From assembly GCF_009183365.2 (NCBI RefSeq), contig NZ_CP068230.1:1517001-1581000 (forward strand): a stretch of DNA of 64,000 nt, written 5' to 3'. Positions within the stretch are counted from its first letter, which is position 1; each line of letters begins with the position of its first letter. The DNA is from Shewanella algae. GTDB taxonomy: Bacteria; Pseudomonadota; Gammaproteobacteria; Enterobacterales; Shewanellaceae. The notes below the pieces were generated by a model, which saw only the letters and a program-made list of their open reading frames with translations, was not told where the DNA came from and ran no database searches. Shown here one piece after another: positions 8,417 through 16,424 of this stretch. A program made the translations under genes and the position numbers.

Positions 8417-9622
8417 ATGAATAAGGTCAGAGTACTGATTCAGGCCAGCTCCCGCTCTTGGGCCGGGGGAACCGATATATGTATGGGACTGGTTGATGGC
8501 GAAATCGCCGTTGTCAGAACCGTTAAGCGTGCCCTGAGTGCTTTCCCTGAGTATGAGGTACGTCTTGCCGCGCCGGAATTTGATCGAAGTGGCGCCTTGG
8601 ATCAGATTGTCAGTGACTTGAATGATCCCAGATTAACCGCATTTTATGGCTATGATGAAAGCCCGCTAAAGCGAATGCTGGCGGCCGCGGAAGATCTCAA
8701 TGATGAGGATTACATTCTAAGGGCCGATGGCATCCACTTCTGTTTTGATGCGGATCTCAGCAAGGAAATGTTGGCGCTGGCTCAAAGCCGTCAGTTGGAT
8801 TGCGTTAAGTTACCCGATGATTTTCCGGTCCATTTCAGTTCCGAAGTGTTTAGAGTCGGCGCGCTGAGAAAACTTGTCACTCAATTGCAGGCTCCGGAAG
8901 ATGCCAAGTTTCACGTCCATCCCAAATGTTATTTTGCCCTCAACAGGCATGAATTCAGTTTTGAGTACCTGCTTTCAACCCCGAGTTATTCGGATGAATA
9001 CCTGTCTGAGTGTCGACGTCTGGCCAATGCTATTTACGAGATCCCCCGTCAGGAGGTCAATGGTAAGCGGATAGCCTCGGGAGACAGGTTGGGCTTTCAT
9101 TACGAACTGGCGCTCCGTTATTTGAAGCCCAATATGAAAGTATTGGATATCGCCTGTGCCGATGGGTATGGCGTGAGGATGATGTCCGAGAGTCTGGCGC
9201 AAGTTCACGGAGCCGATTTGGATCCGGAAAGTGTTGCCTTTGCCAAAGCACACTCACCACAAAAGAACGTGGATTTCTTTGTTGAAGATATCACCGCCAT
9301 GTCTTTTGCGGATAACAGCTATGATGCGGTCACCAGCTTTGAAACACTGGAACATGTACCTGAACGTGAGTGTCTCAGTGAGCTCAAGCGTATTATTCGC
9401 CCCGGGGGCATGCTGGTGTTGAGTACGCCTCAAAATAGTCTGGGACATATTCCCGTTAATGCCTGTCACTTGGTGGAATATGACTTGGACTATCTCCTGA
9501 AGCTGGTCGGCGAATATTTTCATATCGTCAAGGTTATAGGGATCAAGGCCGGGATTATCTACGATAATGCCGATCCTTACGGCACAAACACCGTGTTGGT
9601 CTGTATCAATCCTATTCGATAA
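8417..9622 (+). CDS. Nucleotidyltransferase-like domain fused to class I SAM methyltransferase
   Basis: The start is set at the ATG at 8417, preceded by AAGGAG seven bases upstream; an earlier in-frame ATG at 8372 overlaps the preceding gene and lacks such a site. 401 residues. Residues 1 to about 200 look like a cytidylyltransferase/glycosyltransferase-A fold, with ILRADGIHF at 100-108 recalling the acidic loop of NeuA-type enzymes, but the usual N-terminal R-x-x-S-K/R-x-x-x-x-K loop is not evident. Residues from about 215 form a methyltransferase with motif I VLDIACADGYG (242-252) and a SFETLEHV segment. Such a fusion suggests a sugar modified while nucleotide-linked. Functions of both halves are inferred. 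Confidence 0.65.
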   Translation: MNKVRVLIQASSRSWAGGTDICMGLVDGEIAVVRTVKRALSAFPEYEVRLAAPEFDRSGALDQIVSDLNDPRLTAFYGYDESPLKRMLAAAEDLNDEDYILRADGIHFCFDADLSKEMLALAQSRQLDCVKLPDDFPVHFSSEVFRVGALRKLVTQLQAPEDAKFHVHPKCYFALNRHEFSFEYLLSTPSYSDEYLSECRRLANAIYEIPRQEVNGKRIASGDRLGFHYELALRYLKPNMKVLDIACADGYGVRMMSESLAQVHGADLDPESVAFAKAHSPQKNVDFFVEDITAMSFADNSYDAVTSFETLEHVPERECLSELKRIIRPGGMLVLSTPQNSLGHIPVNACHLVEYDLDYLLKLVGEYFHIVKVIGIKAGIIYDNADPYGTNTVLVCINPIR

Positions 9623-9641
9623 TTGCTGAGGATTAACTTCT

Positions 9642-11429
9642 ATGGCAAATAATGCCTGCAAACCGTTTGCAACCTCTCCAACCGAACTCAAGGCGTTACC
9701 TGTAGCTGCCTTGGCCTCTCAGGCTGACGCTATTCGCCATTTTCTTATCGAGAAAATATCTGCCACTGGTGGGCATATTGGCGCCAACCTCTCTGTGGTG
9801 GAAATGACGCTGGCTATTCACTATGTGTTTGATTCACCAAGAGACAAAATCATATTCGATACCGGCCACCAAGGATATACCCATAAGCTGGTGACCGGCC
9901 GAATGCCGGCTTTTGACTCCTTGAATACCTATCGTGGCATGAGCCGATTTATAGCCAGAGAAGAGAGTGAACACGACACCATAGATGCGTCTCATGCCGG
10001 TACATCCATCTCATTATCAAGCGGTATCGCCTCGGCGCTGCGCTCTCGGGATGAAACGGCTTCCACGGTTGCGGTTATTGGCGATGGCTCTCTTGTGGAA
10101 GGGATGGCATTTGAAGCATTGAACTTCGTGGGAAGCGCACAAGACCTCAAACTGGTTTTGGTGCTGAATGATAATGAAATGGCGATAGCGCCATCGGTTG
10201 GTGGCGTGAGAAACGTCACCACGGGAAAAGATTGGCAGCAAAAGTCGCGGCATTTCTTTGAAGGCTTGGGTTATCAGTATATCGCTGTGGCTGACGGCCA
10301 TGATGTTGAAGCCGTAGTGAAAGCTCTTGAGGCCGCCAAGCAATTAGCTCGACCTTGTGTCGTTCATTTGAAAACCGAAAAAGGCCGCGGTCTGGCATGT
10401 GCTGCCGGGCATCCATACAAGTTGCACTTTTCCATGCCGTTTGATCCTGCCACTGGGCAGGGGGCTGCGCCTACCGTTGCGGGCAAAACTTATGCCGTAG
10501 TGCTTGCTGAAAAGCTTGAGAGCTTGATGCAAAAAGATGGTGATATTGAGGTCATCACACCGGCAACGCCCTATGCATCGTCTTTGGACAAGTTATTTTT
10601 AACCTATCCGGGCCGAGTCATAGATGTGGGGATGGCAGAGCAGCATGCCGTGGGTATGGCCTGTGGCCTGGCCCTGGAAGGGAAAAAGCCGGTTGTGTGC
10701 ATGCAAACCACATTTATGCAAAGAGCATTTGACCAATTGTTGCACGATGCCTGTTACATGGACCTGCCGGTCACAGTGTTGGGGGTCAGAGCCGGGTTTG
10801 CCGGTTACGATGGTTCAACCCACCATGGTCTATATGATATTCCCTATCTGCGCTCTTTCCCCAATATGCAGATTATCTATCCGGCCAACTCTGCTGAAGC
10901 GGAGCAGATACTGGCGCAGAGGCTTGCGGCGCCCAAGGGGCCTATGGTGATCCTGCATCCTTATGAACCCATCTTGGCAACCGAACCCGCTATCGGGCAG
11001 ATGGAGCCTTGTGGTCTGTCGGTGGCCGCCGAAGGGCGGGATGGCTATTTGATCGCTTTAGGCAACACCCTGGCCAGTGCCTGGGAGTTGAAATCCAAGC
11101 TGCAACAGTCTGGTAAAGACTTCGGCATCATTTGCATTCAGAGTATCAAGCCTTTCCCTGAGGCAAGGCTCAAAGAGCTGCTGTTGCCGGGCATGGATAT
11201 AGTGACATTGGAGGAGAGTGTTCTGGCGGGCGGATTGGGCACCGCGGTACTGGAAACGCTCAGAGATGCAGATATTCGAGTTAGAATATTGCGCACCGGG
11301 GTCAATGATGCCTTTGTTCGCCCTGGCAGTAAACAGGAATGCAGCCAGGAAGCCGGGATCAGTGTGGCACAAATTCATGAGCAAATTGGGCAACGCTGGC
11401 CTGAGTATCTGGAGACGACTCATGGGTAG
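9642..11429 (+). CDS. DXS-like thiamine-diphosphate enzyme (1-deoxyxylulose-5-phosphate synthase paralogue)
   Basis: 595 residues, slightly shorter than housekeeping DXS (about 620). DXS landmarks: DTGHQGYTHK at 73-82, thiamine/Mg motif GDGS (147-150) with ND (176-177), catalytic glutamate in MAEQHA (E333), and RAGFAGYDGSTHHG near 383-396. However the RYPRG element whose arginine helps bind glyceraldehyde-3-phosphate in DXS is replaced by ILHPYEP near 437-443. Preserved cofactor chemistry with an altered acceptor site suggests an acyloin-type ligation on another substrate. It lies inside the sugar locus and overlaps the SDR gene by 8 bp. A role in making an unusual side chain or carbon skeleton is inference. 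Confidence 0.75.
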   Translation: MANNACKPFATSPTELKALPVAALASQADAIRHFLIEKISATGGHIGANLSVVEMTLAIHYVFDSPRDKIIFDTGHQGYTHKLVTGRMPAFDSLNTYRGMSRFIAREESEHDTIDASHAGTSISLSSGIASALRSRDETASTVAVIGDGSLVEGMAFEALNFVGSAQDLKLVLVLNDNEMAIAPSVGGVRNVTTGKDWQQKSRHFFEGLGYQYIAVADGHDVEAVVKALEAAKQLARPCVVHLKTEKGRGLACAAGHPYKLHFSMPFDPATGQGAAPTVAGKTYAVVLAEKLESLMQKDGDIEVITPATPYASSLDKLFLTYPGRVIDVGMAEQHAVGMACGLALEGKKPVVCMQTTFMQRAFDQLLHDACYMDLPVTVLGVRAGFAGYDGSTHHGLYDIPYLRSFPNMQIIYPANSAEAEQILAQRLAAPKGPMVILHPYEPILATEPAIGQMEPCGLSVAAEGRDGYLIALGNTLASAWELKSKLQQSGKDFGIICIQSIKPFPEARLKELLLPGMDIVTLEESVLAGGLGTAVLETLRDADIRVRILRTGVNDAFVRPGSKQECSQEAGISVAQIHEQIGQRWPEYLETTHG

Positions 11430-12177
11430 ATTGGCGGGAAAAGTGGCTCTGATAACCGGAGCCTCCAGAGGCATTGGAGCCGGGTTAGCCCTGGCGTTTG
11501 CCCGCGAGGGAGCCGACATTATTCTTAACTATCGTGCCAATGATGCTGCCGCCAATTCTGTTGCGGAACAGATCCAAGCTATGGGCCGCAAGGTATTGAA
11601 GGTCAAGGCCGATGTTTCGCAGCGTGATGATATCAAGGCGATGCTTGAAGAGAGCAAAAAGGTTTTCGGTCGGGTAGATATCCTGGTCAACAATGCCGGT
11701 ATTAATCAAAGGGGCTGGTTTGAAGAAGTCACAGATGAGGCCTGGGATCTTATTTTGGGAACCAACCTCAAAGGGCCTTTTATCTGTTGCCAGGAAATCT
11801 TTCCCCTGATGAAGGCAAACGGTGGTGGCCGCATCATCAATATCTCCTCGGTGGCCGGACAGTATCACGGGCCTAAAACCGTGCATTACGCGGTATCCAA
11901 GGCCGGACTGAATAGCCTGACCAAAATCCTGGCCCGGTACGGCGCTGAGCACAATATCCTGGTGAATGCCGTAGCGCCAGGTTTGGTTAGAACAGATCAA
12001 ACTGCAGATGAAATTGACTCTCCGGCAGGTGCCAGGGTGTTGGATATGACGCTGTTGAAAAAGGCCGGGCGGATTGAAGATATTGCCAGCGCTTGCATTA
12101 TGCTCGCATCGGACGAGCAACAGTATATGACCGGTCAGATCCTTGCAGTGAGTGGAGGAGCCATTCTTGATAACTGA
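11422..12177 (+). CDS. Short-chain dehydrogenase/reductase (FabG-like)
   Basis: 251 residues from the ATG at 11422; a longer frame from 11218 only reads through the upstream DXS-like gene and is discarded. Classical SDR features: TGASRGIG (12-19) for NAD(P)H, NNAG (90-93), serine in ISS (141-143), and catalytic YAVSK (Y156, K160). It ends with the usual GG-A-ILDN type C-terminus. It overlaps the DXS-like gene by 8 bp and the ATP-grasp gene by 11 bp, so the three are tightly coupled. A sensible role is reducing a keto group made by the DXS-like enzyme; the substrate cannot be read from sequence. Confidence 0.85.
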   Translation: MGRLAGKVALITGASRGIGAGLALAFAREGADIILNYRANDAAANSVAEQIQAMGRKVLKVKADVSQRDDIKAMLEESKKVFGRVDILVNNAGINQRGWFEEVTDEAWDLILGTNLKGPFICCQEIFPLMKANGGGRIINISSVAGQYHGPKTVHYAVSKAGLNSLTKILARYGAEHNILVNAVAPGLVRTDQTADEIDSPAGARVLDMTLLKKAGRIEDIASACIMLASDEQQYMTGQILAVSGGAILDN

Positions 12178-13387
12178 GCACAAAACTATCTTGTTGCTCG
12201 GCGGCAGTGCAGATCAGCTGTATGCAATCAAAACCGCCAAGAGCATGGGGCTCAAGGTCGTTGTTGTGGATGGCAATCCCAGCTCCCCCGGCTTTGCGTT
12301 GGCCGATGAATATGCGGTTGTCAGTACCAGAGACTTGCCGGCGTTAAAGCAATTTGTTGATGGGTTGACCTATCCTGTCCACGGTGTCGCCGTGATGGGC
12401 AGTGATATTTCCCAATATGTGTCGGCCCTGGCTGAACATCTGTCTTTGCCCTGTATTCCCTTGCAGGCGGCAGAGATAGCAACAGATAAATTGAAAATGA
12501 AGCAGTGTTTCGCTGCTCATGGATTGCCTATACCCTGGTTCAGCGCCGTAGATAGCCTGAAACAGCTATTGGAAGTGATTGCTGAACGTGGCCTTCCGCT
12601 GATCATTAAGCCGGTTGACCGCTCGGGTGCGAGAGGGGTTTTCCTTCTTACAGAGGGAATGGATATCGAGATGCTCTATGAGCGTTCGGTCAATGAATCC
12701 TTTAGCGGTCAAGTCATGGTTGAGGAGTATTTGCCGGGTCCACAAATCAGCACCGAAACTTTGTTTTATCAGGGAAAAAGCGTTACTCCCGGGTTTGTGG
12801 ACCGCAATTACGAAATGCTGCAGAGGTTCTCGCCCTACATCATTGAAAATGGCGGTTGGCAACCCAGCCGATTGTCGCAAAGCCTAAGGAACAAAGTTGA
12901 GACTTTGATAGATCAGGTTGCTGATGCCTTGGGTGTAACATCCGGGGTGATTAAAGGCGATATCGTTTATACCCAGAATGGTCCCAAGGTGATAGAAGTG
13001 GCCACCCGCCTCAGCGGGGGGGATTTTTCCGAGAGTCTGGTACCACTCGGGCTGGGGATCAACTATGTCAAAACGGCACTGGAAATCGCCTTGGGGCAGA
13101 AACCTGACTTCGAGGCGTTAACCCCTAGGGTTAACCAGATGGTTGCCAATCGATACTTCTTTCCTGAGCCTGGAAAATTGTTGGCCATTGAAGGTGTTGC
13201 TGAAGTTAGCAAACAAGACTTTGTCAAAAAGCTGGAGTTTTTTGTCAAGCCAGGAGAGCAGATTAAACCTGTTACCAGTCATGCCGATCGCGCCGGGGTG
13301 TTTATTGTCGTGGCCGATAATATGCAAGAGCTGGAACAGAGGGTAACTTGGGTTTATGAGCAGATCCGTTTTATAACGGCATGCTGA
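12167..13387 (+). CDS. ATP-grasp domain ligase (carbamoyl-phosphate-synthase-like fold)
   Basis: About 406 residues if translation begins at TTG 12167. That codon is preceded by a strong GGAGGAG (12154-12160) at six-base spacing; the alternative GTG at 12152 has no comparable site and would start before it. The N-terminus ILLLGGSADQLYAIKTAK is the pre-ATP-grasp Rossmann part, then a lid region LIIKPVDRSGARGV and a later EVATRLSGGDF segment with the metal-binding acidic and asparagine-like positions. ATP-grasp enzymes join a carboxylate to an amine or thiol through acyl phosphate. Here it may attach an amino acid or hydroxy-acid to an amino sugar. Substrate unknown. Confidence 0.75.
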   Translation: MITEHKTILLLGGSADQLYAIKTAKSMGLKVVVVDGNPSSPGFALADEYAVVSTRDLPALKQFVDGLTYPVHGVAVMGSDISQYVSALAEHLSLPCIPLQAAEIATDKLKMKQCFAAHGLPIPWFSAVDSLKQLLEVIAERGLPLIIKPVDRSGARGVFLLTEGMDIEMLYERSVNESFSGQVMVEEYLPGPQISTETLFYQGKSVTPGFVDRNYEMLQRFSPYIIENGGWQPSRLSQSLRNKVETLIDQVADALGVTSGVIKGDIVYTQNGPKVIEVATRLSGGDFSESLVPLGLGINYVKTALEIALGQKPDFEALTPRVNQMVANRYFFPEPGKLLAIEGVAEVSKQDFVKKLEFFVKPGEQIKPVTSHADRAGVFIVVADNMQELEQRVTWVYEQIRFITAC

Positions 13388-13411
13388 AACGCGACTTGGC
13401 ATGAATAGACA

Positions 13412-13435
13412 GGGGGCTTATGCCCCCCGTTTTTT
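13412..13435. terminator. Rho-independent terminator between convergent genes
   Basis: GGGGGC-TTAT-GCCCCC hairpin followed by G and a run of six T on the plus strand. It lies between the end of the ATP-grasp gene (13387) and the convergent end of the NeuB-like gene (13437). It should stop plus-strand transcription of the five-gene run. Confidence 0.85.
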
Positions 13436-13436
13436 A

Positions 13437-14300
13437 TCAATTGCCTTGATAGCTTAGCCGCATATGCTTTAGCGGCCGCAAACCATCGCTGGGGTCGGCG
13501 CGCCAGTCGCGATCCGGCGCTTCGCTGGGGGCCAGCAATTTGTCGCTCTGACCGTCGATAAGCTCGGCTTCGCGGCATTCGGCGATCACCGGCTGCATCT
13601 GCTGGGGTAGCCAGCAGTGCCCTGCGGCGTATTCGGCGCCCTGTTCATCCAGATCGATATGAAATTCCACGCAATCGGCCTGCCAGCGGCCAACGGCGCG
13701 GCGAATCACTGCCGCTGATACGCTGTGATCAGACCAACCCACTTTAACTCCATAGCGCTCGCGAAAAGCGCCAATTACCGCCAGGTTGCAGTCGGATTTA
13801 GGCGTCGGGTAGGCCGATACGCAGTGCAGCAGGGTGATATCGCGGCAACCTGAGTCTTTCAACACAGAGATAGCGTGATCAACTTCGTCGAAGTTGGCCA
13901 TGCCGGCAGAAATGACCACGGGTTTTCCTGTCTTAGCACAGGCGATCAGCAGTTCATCCCACAGTAGCTCGTAAGAGGCGATTTTGTAGAAATCGACATA
14001 GGGTTCAAGTTCTTTGACGGCATCGAGATAAAAAGGCGTGCAGGAAAACGCAATGCCGTGGCTATCGCAGCAGCGTTTCAGCTGTGGCAGAAAACTGACT
14101 GGCAGTTCCCAATCCTTGCGCTTTCTGTGCATTTCGCTCTTTTCGAGGATCTCGGGGGCGAACAGCTGATCAATTTTAAATAACTGAAACTTGACGGCAT
14201 CACAGCCGATGGCCGCCGCAGACGCGATAAAATCAAAGCAGCGTTCCAGATCCCTGTGATGATTGCTGGATACTTCGGCAATAAAAAGCGTATGTTTCAT
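13437..14300 (-). CDS. NeuB/PseI-type nonulosonate synthase lacking the C-terminal SAF domain
   Basis: 287 residues. The N-terminus IAEVSSNHHRD matches the start of the NeuB barrel (family form IAEIG-NH-G), followed by AVKFQLFK, ISAGMANFDEV and a LLHCVSAYPTP segment typical of the sialic/pseudaminic synthase (beta/alpha)8 barrel, and WSDHS. The family condenses phosphoenolpyruvate with a six-carbon sugar to form a nine-carbon acid. Usual members are about 340-350 residues with an antifreeze-like SAF domain that covers the partner active site; this one stops after the barrel. First gene of a minus-strand group? It is downstream of the two genes to its right, with a 62-bp gap. Barrel call firm, substrate inferred. 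Confidence 0.82.
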   Translation of the reverse strand: MKHTLFIAEVSSNHHRDLERCFDFIASAAAIGCDAVKFQLFKIDQLFAPEILEKSEMHRKRKDWELPVSFLPQLKRCCDSHGIAFSCTPFYLDAVKELEPYVDFYKIASYELLWDELLIACAKTGKPVVISAGMANFDEVDHAISVLKDSGCRDITLLHCVSAYPTPKSDCNLAVIGAFRERYGVKVGWSDHSVSAAVIRRAVGRWQADCVEFHIDLDEQGAEYAAGHCWLPQQMQPVIAECREAELIDGQSDKLLAPSEAPDRDWRADPSDGLRPLKHMRLSYQGN

Positions 14301-14331
14301 CAGTTTCTTCCGCTTGGGTGATTCAAGTGCT

Positions 14332-14339
14332 TTATCGGC
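14332..14339 (-). promoter_or_regulatory. Possible FliA (sigma-28) -10 element upstream of the NeuB-like gene
   Basis: Reads GCCGATAA on the minus strand, identical to the sigma-28 -10 consensus, 32 bp before the start codon. The expected TAAA fifteen bases upstream is replaced by TCAG, so this is only a half-site match and may be chance. Confidence 0.3.
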
Positions 14340-14362
14340 ACTGAAAGAGTATTCCTGAGTGC

Positions 14363-14608
14363 TTAGGCCAGTAAAGGCACGAGTTCATATTCCAGGGTGT
14401 CGGCCAGCCCCAGCCAGTCATGGCGTTGTTGCGAGGCCAACATGCCGGGCACCAGTTGCAACGCTTCGCTTGGCAGCTGTTGCTGTTCCAGTCGTGCTTG
14501 CATCTGCTCTATGCAATCTTTCAGCCGCCCGGAGGCCTCTGCTTCTTTGCCAAGCCTGAACGCGGTGGCTGTGTCGAGCAGCTGTTGTGCCAATGAATCT
14601 TGGATCAT
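14363..14608 (-). CDS. Small hypothetical protein coupled to Maf-like gene
   Basis: 81 residues from the ATG at 14608, which overlaps the stop of the upstream Maf-like gene as ATGA and is preceded by AAGGAG at eight-base spacing. A longer reading from 14632 lacks a ribosome site. The sequence is helical, rich in Gln, Glu, Leu and Ala, with no membrane segment or Cys pair. I do not recognise the family. Tight coupling to a Maf-like glycosyltransferase suggests an accessory subunit or chaperone of flagellin glycosylation; that is inference from position only. Confidence 0.6.
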   Translation of the reverse strand: MIQDSLAQQLLDTATAFRLGKEAEASGRLKDCIEQMQARLEQQQLPSEALQLVPGMLASQQRHDWLGLADTLEYELVPLLA

Positions 14609-15936
14609 GGTTTCAACTCCTTGTATTGGCAACCTTTAATTCGGGCGCCTGAGAGGCTGGTTTGATAAAACCTGACATGGGGCCGCTTGGCTATGTAGGT
14701 TTCCAGGTTTCGCAGGTAAGCCCTGAGGTTGAGATCGGTTGCCACCCTTTGGCCATGGCCATCCAGTACCCAGTGGCTGGCATTTTGCACTTTTTGGGTG
14801 GTGCATTTTACCCAGGTTTGGGTCATTTTATCCTGAGTGGTTTTGGCAAAGTCATCCCAAAAGGCGTGGCTCTTGTTGTGGCAATAGCAAAAGTCGCAGC
14901 CCAGCAGGGTAATTTCCCGTCCGCCCAGTAGTACTGCCAGATCTATCGCCGGGTGGATCACGCTGCCATTGGTATAAAGGCGAGTCTTGGGTATCTCTTT
15001 GCCCAGCGCATCATAAAGCGCGCTATTGCCATAGGCGTTAAACCTGGGGCCTCTCCAACCATTGAGGATTTCGGGGGCGACCCGGGGATAATAAGCCAGT
15101 GCTATCCCTTCGCTGAGTGCCAAAGGCAGGTGGTATTCGCCGACAAGTCCGTCGATGCAAACCACTATGTCGGGGCGGATATTGTGGTGCAGCAAGCCCT
15201 TCATGGCGGTGTCGGCGCAGATAATCAGCGGCCTTTGCCGCTGCGTTTGCAACTTGGCCAGGTAATCGTAATGTTCTTCCAGCGAAGGCCCGGCGCCTAT
15301 GACCAGGGCCTTATGGCTATGAACCTGCCGCTTAAGCTCAATTACATCTGGGTCGTGCAGCAGAAAAGGGCGATTGTCCTGCAGACGCTTGATTATCGCA
15401 GGGTCGGTCGCCTGATGGCGGCGGTTGATATAAGGCAGATTTTGCTCGAGCACCAAGAGATCCCTGAGCCTGGCATTATCATCACTGCAGAGTTCCAGGT
15501 CGGCTATCAGGGCGATATAGGGCTGGGTCACTTTAAGTTGTCCCGGCTGCAACTCCAGAGTGACGGCCGGATGGGTCAACCACTCGGATTGATCTGTGTA
15601 GCTGAGTATCAGAGCGAAAATGGCCGGGTTGAGAACATTTACCGTCAGCTTGGTGATGGCAGGATTATCCAACAATACGCTGGGTACATCGCCCATTCCT
15701 ACGCCATAGAGACTGACCGCGGTCGCACCGGCTGGTAGGGTATCAATATACAGCTTGGCTTCTGCCAAACGGTTGTGACGGCTGCTGAGCTGAATGCCAT
15801 CGACGCTGATGGTCTGATTTTGCCCTGTCACCAAGGCCGCATCCAGGCTGCCGGGCGCTTGTTGTTTGAGTATTGCCCCCGCCAGTGGCCATCTGGACTG
15901 GATGATTTGCAAATTGGCTGCAAACAGCTCTGTCAT
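14605..15936 (-). CDS. Second Maf-like (DUF115, MptE-like) glycosyltransferase
   Basis: 443 residues. A central ALVIGAGPSLEEHYDYL segment near residue 211 and a later ICADTAMKGLL...RPDIVVCIDG pattern match the Maf/DUF115 core, the same signature seen in the partial gene at the left edge. The N-terminal 190 residues are divergent. The length is shorter than many Maf proteins (600-700), so it may lack the C-terminal helical part. ATGA overlap with the small downstream gene. It probably transfers the locus sugar to flagellin, or acts together with the other Maf, as multiple Maf proteins commonly coexist. Donor and acceptor not visible. Confidence 0.78.
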   Translation of the reverse strand: MTELFAANLQIIQSRWPLAGAILKQQAPGSLDAALVTGQNQTISVDGIQLSSRHNRLAEAKLYIDTLPAGATAVSLYGVGMGDVPSVLLDNPAITKLTVNVLNPAIFALILSYTDQSEWLTHPAVTLELQPGQLKVTQPYIALIADLELCSDDNARLRDLLVLEQNLPYINRRHQATDPAIIKRLQDNRPFLLHDPDVIELKRQVHSHKALVIGAGPSLEEHYDYLAKLQTQRQRPLIICADTAMKGLLHHNIRPDIVVCIDGLVGEYHLPLALSEGIALAYYPRVAPEILNGWRGPRFNAYGNSALYDALGKEIPKTRLYTNGSVIHPAIDLAVLLGGREITLLGCDFCYCHNKSHAFWDDFAKTTQDKMTQTWVKCTTQKVQNASHWVLDGHGQRVATDLNLRAYLRNLETYIAKRPHVRFYQTSLSGARIKGCQYKELKP

Positions 15937-16062
15937 GGAGGTTTCCTCGTTGAAGATGGGCTGTGTTAAAACCCAGATGTAATCCCCGCCTGGCAGACGA
16001 TAGGATTCTGACTTTAAAGTTTAAATAATACAGTACCTTGGTACTTAGCGTTTGCCAAAGTC

Positions 16063-16416
16063 TTAATCTGTACCAGAGAGCATAGCTTCAAATACCCGAC
16101 TCATTTTAGAGCGGTAAGCACCTTGTTGTATGCCAAGAAGCTGGAAGCTTAATGGCCCTGGCCAAATGGGATTTCCCCTCAATCAGCCTATTAGGGCACA
16201 TAACACAGCATTTGGCGGCTCAATGCGCAGGTCTTCGAGTGCCGACAGGCGTTTACCGGCTGCAATCTCTTGCGCTTTACCCACCTGGCAACCGCTTGTC
16301 AAAAAAATGGCTTTGATGACTCCATGGCGCTTCAGTGCAGCAAATCGCGTTCCAGTTTGTATACCTTTTACGAGTTTAAGTCTTACTGGGGTGCTGAGTG
16401 GCTCTGTTGAATCGAC
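16063..16416 (-). pseudogene. Start-less ORF relic with an in-frame TGA
   Basis: Between the Maf-like gene and the LRR gene one minus-strand frame reads protein-like for about 117 codons from 16416 to a TAA at 16063-16065, broken once by TGA at 16183-16185. The first part includes FAALKRHGVIKAIFLTSG, the second LLGIQQGAYRSKMSRVF. There is no ATG, GTG or TTG near the 5' end, where a TAG closes the frame at 16417-16419. Composition is unlike the serine/arginine-rich shadow frame on the plus strand (16130-16420). I do not recognise the family. It looks like a truncated, inactivated gene. The rest of the 15937-16424 gap holds only a short GTACC/GGTAC palindrome near 16034. Confidence 0.45.
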
Positions 16417-16424
16417 CTAATAAC

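Noticed and set aside
11218..11421. N-terminal extension of the SDR gene
   Set aside because: It reads the upstream DXS-like gene in another frame; the Rossmann motif starts soon after ATG 11422.
16183..16185. In-frame TGA as a selenocysteine codon
   Set aside because: No start codon, no adjacent Cys-rich or redox motif, and no recognisable SECIS-like stem next to it.
16130..16420. 96-codon plus-strand ORF opposite the relic at 16063-16416
   Set aside because: Composition is Ser/Arg/Pro-rich like a shadow frame; the opposite strand reads much more like protein.
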